The translations under genes and the position numbers were made by a program. The notes under the pieces are model-generated. The model was not told the origin of the DNA and made no database searches. It worked only from the letters and a program-made list of their open reading frames with translations. From assembly GCA_029204225.1 (NCBI GenBank), contig CM055113.1:5124915-5188914 (forward strand): a DNA stretch of 64,000 bases. The letters run 5' to 3'. Of this stretch, positions 61,592 to 64,000 are shown piece by piece (position 1 is the first letter of the stretch; every line of letters begins with the position of its first letter). Origin of the DNA: Diphasiastrum complanatum. Its lineage: Eukaryota > Streptophyta > Lycopodiopsida > Lycopodiales > Lycopodiaceae.

Positions 61592-62025
61592 ATCCCCTAA
61601 TGATGGAAGATCAGTATATATCTCAGTGGGTGGTGGTTCATTTATTAGGACGAATTCTAGGATTTTAACCCAATTCTGAATCAAATGATTCATGAAAAAG
61701 TTTGGAGGATTTAAAATATTATTATTTGATATTTATAGATTCTAGTGTTTTGCAGTGAGAGGATTACAAAATGGCACACCGATCTTATGATACTATAGAT
61801 ATAGCGGAGAGAGGCACTTCAAGAATGATCCCTAACTCTACCTTGTAGGTTGAGAATAGGATCCAAAACTACAATGAGCATTGCCATAGTGTTCTTTTGG
61901 ATCAAAACAACTAAAATGTTATTGCAAGCTAACACCAAAACACACCTTTTATAAGAGACACAAATATTAATAGTATTCGAAGGCATTTCGAATGAGTTTT
62001 CTATAGGTGCTATACCTCAATTGTG
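61592..62025. repeat. Dispersed repeat, inverted copy of 34745-35182
   Basis: Reverse complement of 34745-35182 from cccctaat to tgctatacctcaa. It lies immediately downstream (minus sense) of the desaturase fragment. Confidence 0.7.
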
Positions 62026-62104
62026 CATGCATTCTTTGTAAGGGATCCAAATAATTAGCTTATGAATGACTGATCAATTAGATCTGATGCCACAAATTAC
62101 ATTG

Positions 62105-62482
62105 TTAAATCCTAGTTAGGCATAGTGCCCACAATATGGTGCCTTGAGCAAACCAGTAAACTAGCCACAGCAACCAGTTGTTCATGTTTGCAGCTGCTGC
62201 AGCTAAGGCCAGCACAATGGCTACATCTTTGATAACATAGCTCATGGATCTCCATGCATTTTTCTCCCAGCAATGCTTGGGAATGGCTGCTCTTACGTCT
62301 ACAATAGTGAAGGGAGGTCGAGCGGATGCATCGAAGTCTTTATCCTGCTCCAACTCTTGTGGTGCAGGGGAGAACTTGACTCGCCTAGCAACCATAGCTG
62401 CAACCTTGAGTCTTTTAGGGATGACAGCACAGCCCTCATGTCTGGGCAGCGAAATGGTGGAATAATCTTGAAACCTGTTCAC
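62105..62482 (-). pseudogene. Omega-3 fatty acid desaturase, first-exon fragment
   Basis: The minus strand encodes [40 protein letters not shown], a hydrophobic helix ([20 protein letters not shown]) and [11 protein letters not shown]. This matches the N-terminal region of plant omega-3 desaturases (FAD3/7/8 type), which add the third double bond to linoleoyl chains; the FDxSAPPPF lead-in favours a plastid type. Family members are about 380-450 residues with three His boxes; this fragment ends just before the first one (HDCGH) and changes to unrelated sequence, so it has no catalytic residues. A good 3' splice acceptor (ttttctcaactttttgccag, ending at 62503) lies upstream, but a TGA follows before the frame opens with GTG at 62482. 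It is a relic. Confidence 0.65.
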
Positions 62483-62844
62483 GACTCAACGCACTTCCAG
62501 CACTGGCAAAAAGTTGAGAAAAACAGGCACTGTTTAATTATCTAGATTGAATGGAATGCAATGGCATCCAAGCTTGACAATACTATTTAATGAGAGAATA
62601 GTCACTGATGCCATAAGCAAAGCTTACCTCCCAGCTTCCAAAGTGGTGCTTGCCACCATCTTTGCAGGGATCAGTTTAATTTCAGGTATCTACTTGATCG
62701 ATCCCACATCAGCACAAAAATCTTCACTATCGTGGGCTATCTTTACAGCACAACTATGATAGACAGGTGTCCTATGATAGACAGCACAATACAAAATAAA
62801 CGAAAAACGACCCGCTTCTGAGAATCACTGCTTACAAACGATCC
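62483..62844. other. Upstream flank of the desaturase fragment
   Basis: Holds the acceptor-like site at 62503 and otherwise nothing recognised. A 70-codon plus-strand frame (62547-62759) has a hydrophobic stretch (SKVVLATIFAGISLISGIYL) but no family; it is probably a chance frame or intron. Confidence 0.35.
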
Positions 62845-63375
62845 GCTTCAGACGAATTCGCATCCCAGGATGGCTGTCAACGAAAGAAACTCACCTAGAT
62901 ACCACAATCAAAACAAATTCTTCTCTCTCTCTCTCTCTCTCTCTCTCCCCTCGTGGATGATGGTATTCGCTTCACCTGTACCTGTAGTCCTGAGCGAAAT
63001 GCAGCATACAACTCTCCGTTGTTCTTCGTTCTCCAAGTGAGCTTGTTCCCCTGATGTGGCAAAAAAAATCGATTATGCTCTTGGTTATATTGCGTTCTCC
63101 AAGTGTGCTTCTTCCCCTGATGTGGCAAGAGAAAACAGCGATTATGTAGCACAAATGTACCTCATTCTTCAGACGAATTCGCATCTCACGATGGCTGTCA
63201 ATGAAACTAACTCCTACCACAATCACAACAAATGCTTCACCACTCTCTTTTGTGTCAGCAGCTTTGGCTTCTTACTCTCTATCGTCAATAGCTCTTCCTC
63301 TCTCTTTGCTGGTGCATGATAGGATTAGCTTCAGCTCGAGGCTCGCGCTCTCTCTCTCTCTCTCTCTATCTCTGA

Positions 63376-63412
<37 letters not shown>

Positions 63413-63600
63413 ATGCTGGTGGATGATGGGATTCTTGAGAGCGAGCGACCTATAGAGAGAGAGAGAGAGATTTTGATTGGTTTCTGATTAGAAGGTATCA
63501 TGAACATCTACATTTTCTGTTTTATTATATATCAAATCTTAATAACAACCTTTGATCTTAATGCATATCTATGTTTTACAATGTGCCATGTGATTATCCT
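62845..63600. repeat. Diverged solitary copy of the (CT)n spacer module
   Basis: Same order as 3507-4270: gaattcgcatcccaggatgg, CT tract (62922-62949), TGGATGATGG box, two ~62 bp direct repeats (63029 and 63091), a second aattcgcatctcacgatgg, CT tract (63350-63412), second TGGATGATGG box and GA run. It is diverged by about 10-15% and not accompanied by BAP31-like exons. Its extra gaattcgcatcccagg segment on the left suggests a tandem nature of the parent repeat. Confidence 0.75.
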
Positions 63601-63734
63601 CTTTTATTTTATTTTTTTTGCAAAGGTTAAGTATACTATTAGCTTTTCACAAATGTACAAGTACAATAAGACCGTAAGCGGCATCAAAGGCCATCACAGC
63701 AAACCGCCTCCAAAAAGAAGCAAGTAGCTCTAAA

Positions 63735-63990
63735 AAAGGACTTCAGCACACCACGCAGGGAGGCTGTCCATAGCTTACTAAACAGCAGTAGAAAAATATA
63801 TAGCAAGCCGCAGACAAGTAGTAGCCAGCAGTGGAGAAGCAGAGCCATCAAAAATCTTCTTGTTACGCGTCAGCCAGATCATCCACAAAATAGAAAGCCT
63901 GCAAAGATGCCAGAAAGGAAGTGAAGAAGGATGCATCACAGCGGATCCCCCAGCAGTATCATGTCAACCGCAAGAGGAGGCAGAGTACAC
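63735..63990 (-). pseudogene. LINE-type (non-LTR) element fragment, zf-RVT region
   Basis: One minus-strand frame reads FWHLCRLSILWMIWLTRNKK and IFDGSASPLL. The IxW.IW..RNKKIFDG pattern is typical of the region after the zf-RVT domain near the end of plant LINE ORF2. Stops are present before and after. The fragment reaches the window edge, so its extent is unknown. Confidence 0.45.
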
Positions 63991-64000
63991 CAGTGGTTAA

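Overview
This window looks like repeat-rich nuclear DNA of a land plant. The evidence is eukaryotic gene pieces with introns (a BAP31-like ER membrane protein, an F-box protein, a plastid-type omega-3 fatty acid desaturase, an ABHD11-like alpha/beta hydrolase), LTR retrotransposons of both superfamilies with plant-type primer binding sites (tRNA-Asp type for Ty3, tRNA-iMet type for Copia), plant telo-box motifs, and very long (CT)n tracts. I see no bacterial-type operon, CRISPR array, rRNA or tRNA. The lineage within land plants cannot be fixed from the sequence. No protein-coding gene is clearly intact; the F-box copy at 60134-61407 is the nearest.

Layout. Almost the whole window is one large direct segmental duplication: block A (1-31666, its left end outside the window) and block B (38109-61254), separated by about 6.4 kb of single-copy sequence. 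In both blocks the order is: an unrecognised ORF, a short Copia LTR, a Ty3 integrase relic, a module carrying BAP31-like exons and long (CT)n tracts, a low-content stretch, a Copia RNase H end with its 3' LTR, a Copia LTR, a Ty3 LTR with PBS and gag, a second Copia (LTR, PBS, gag), a gag-only LTR element, a Copia pol relic that holds a captured BAP31-like fragment, and an F-box gene.

The blocks differ in three ways. (i) Block A carries a ~3.83 kb module in three tandem copies (1325-13317); block B has one (39433-43663). (ii) A ~5.25 kb segment (24158-29408 in A) is inverted in B (53626-58903), and ~0.9 kb was lost at one breakpoint. (iii) Divergence between blocks is uneven: nearly nil over about 13.3-16.9 kb of A, and visibly higher after that.

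The single-copy spacer (31667-38108) holds an ABHD11-like exon, a promoter-like GA/CT-rich stretch with telo-boxes, a dispersed repeat, and unrecognised ORFs. After block B come an inverted copy of that dispersed repeat, an omega-3 desaturase exon fragment, a diverged copy of the (CT)n module, and a LINE-type fragment.

The most unusual items are: the gag-only LTR elements, whose Gag carries up to three CX2CX3HX4C knuckles (one residue shorter than the canonical CX2CX4HX4C); the BAP31-like exon embedded in a Copia integrase and dispersed as at least ten fragments; an inverted pair of LTRs from one Copia family; and the complementary decay of the two F-box copies.
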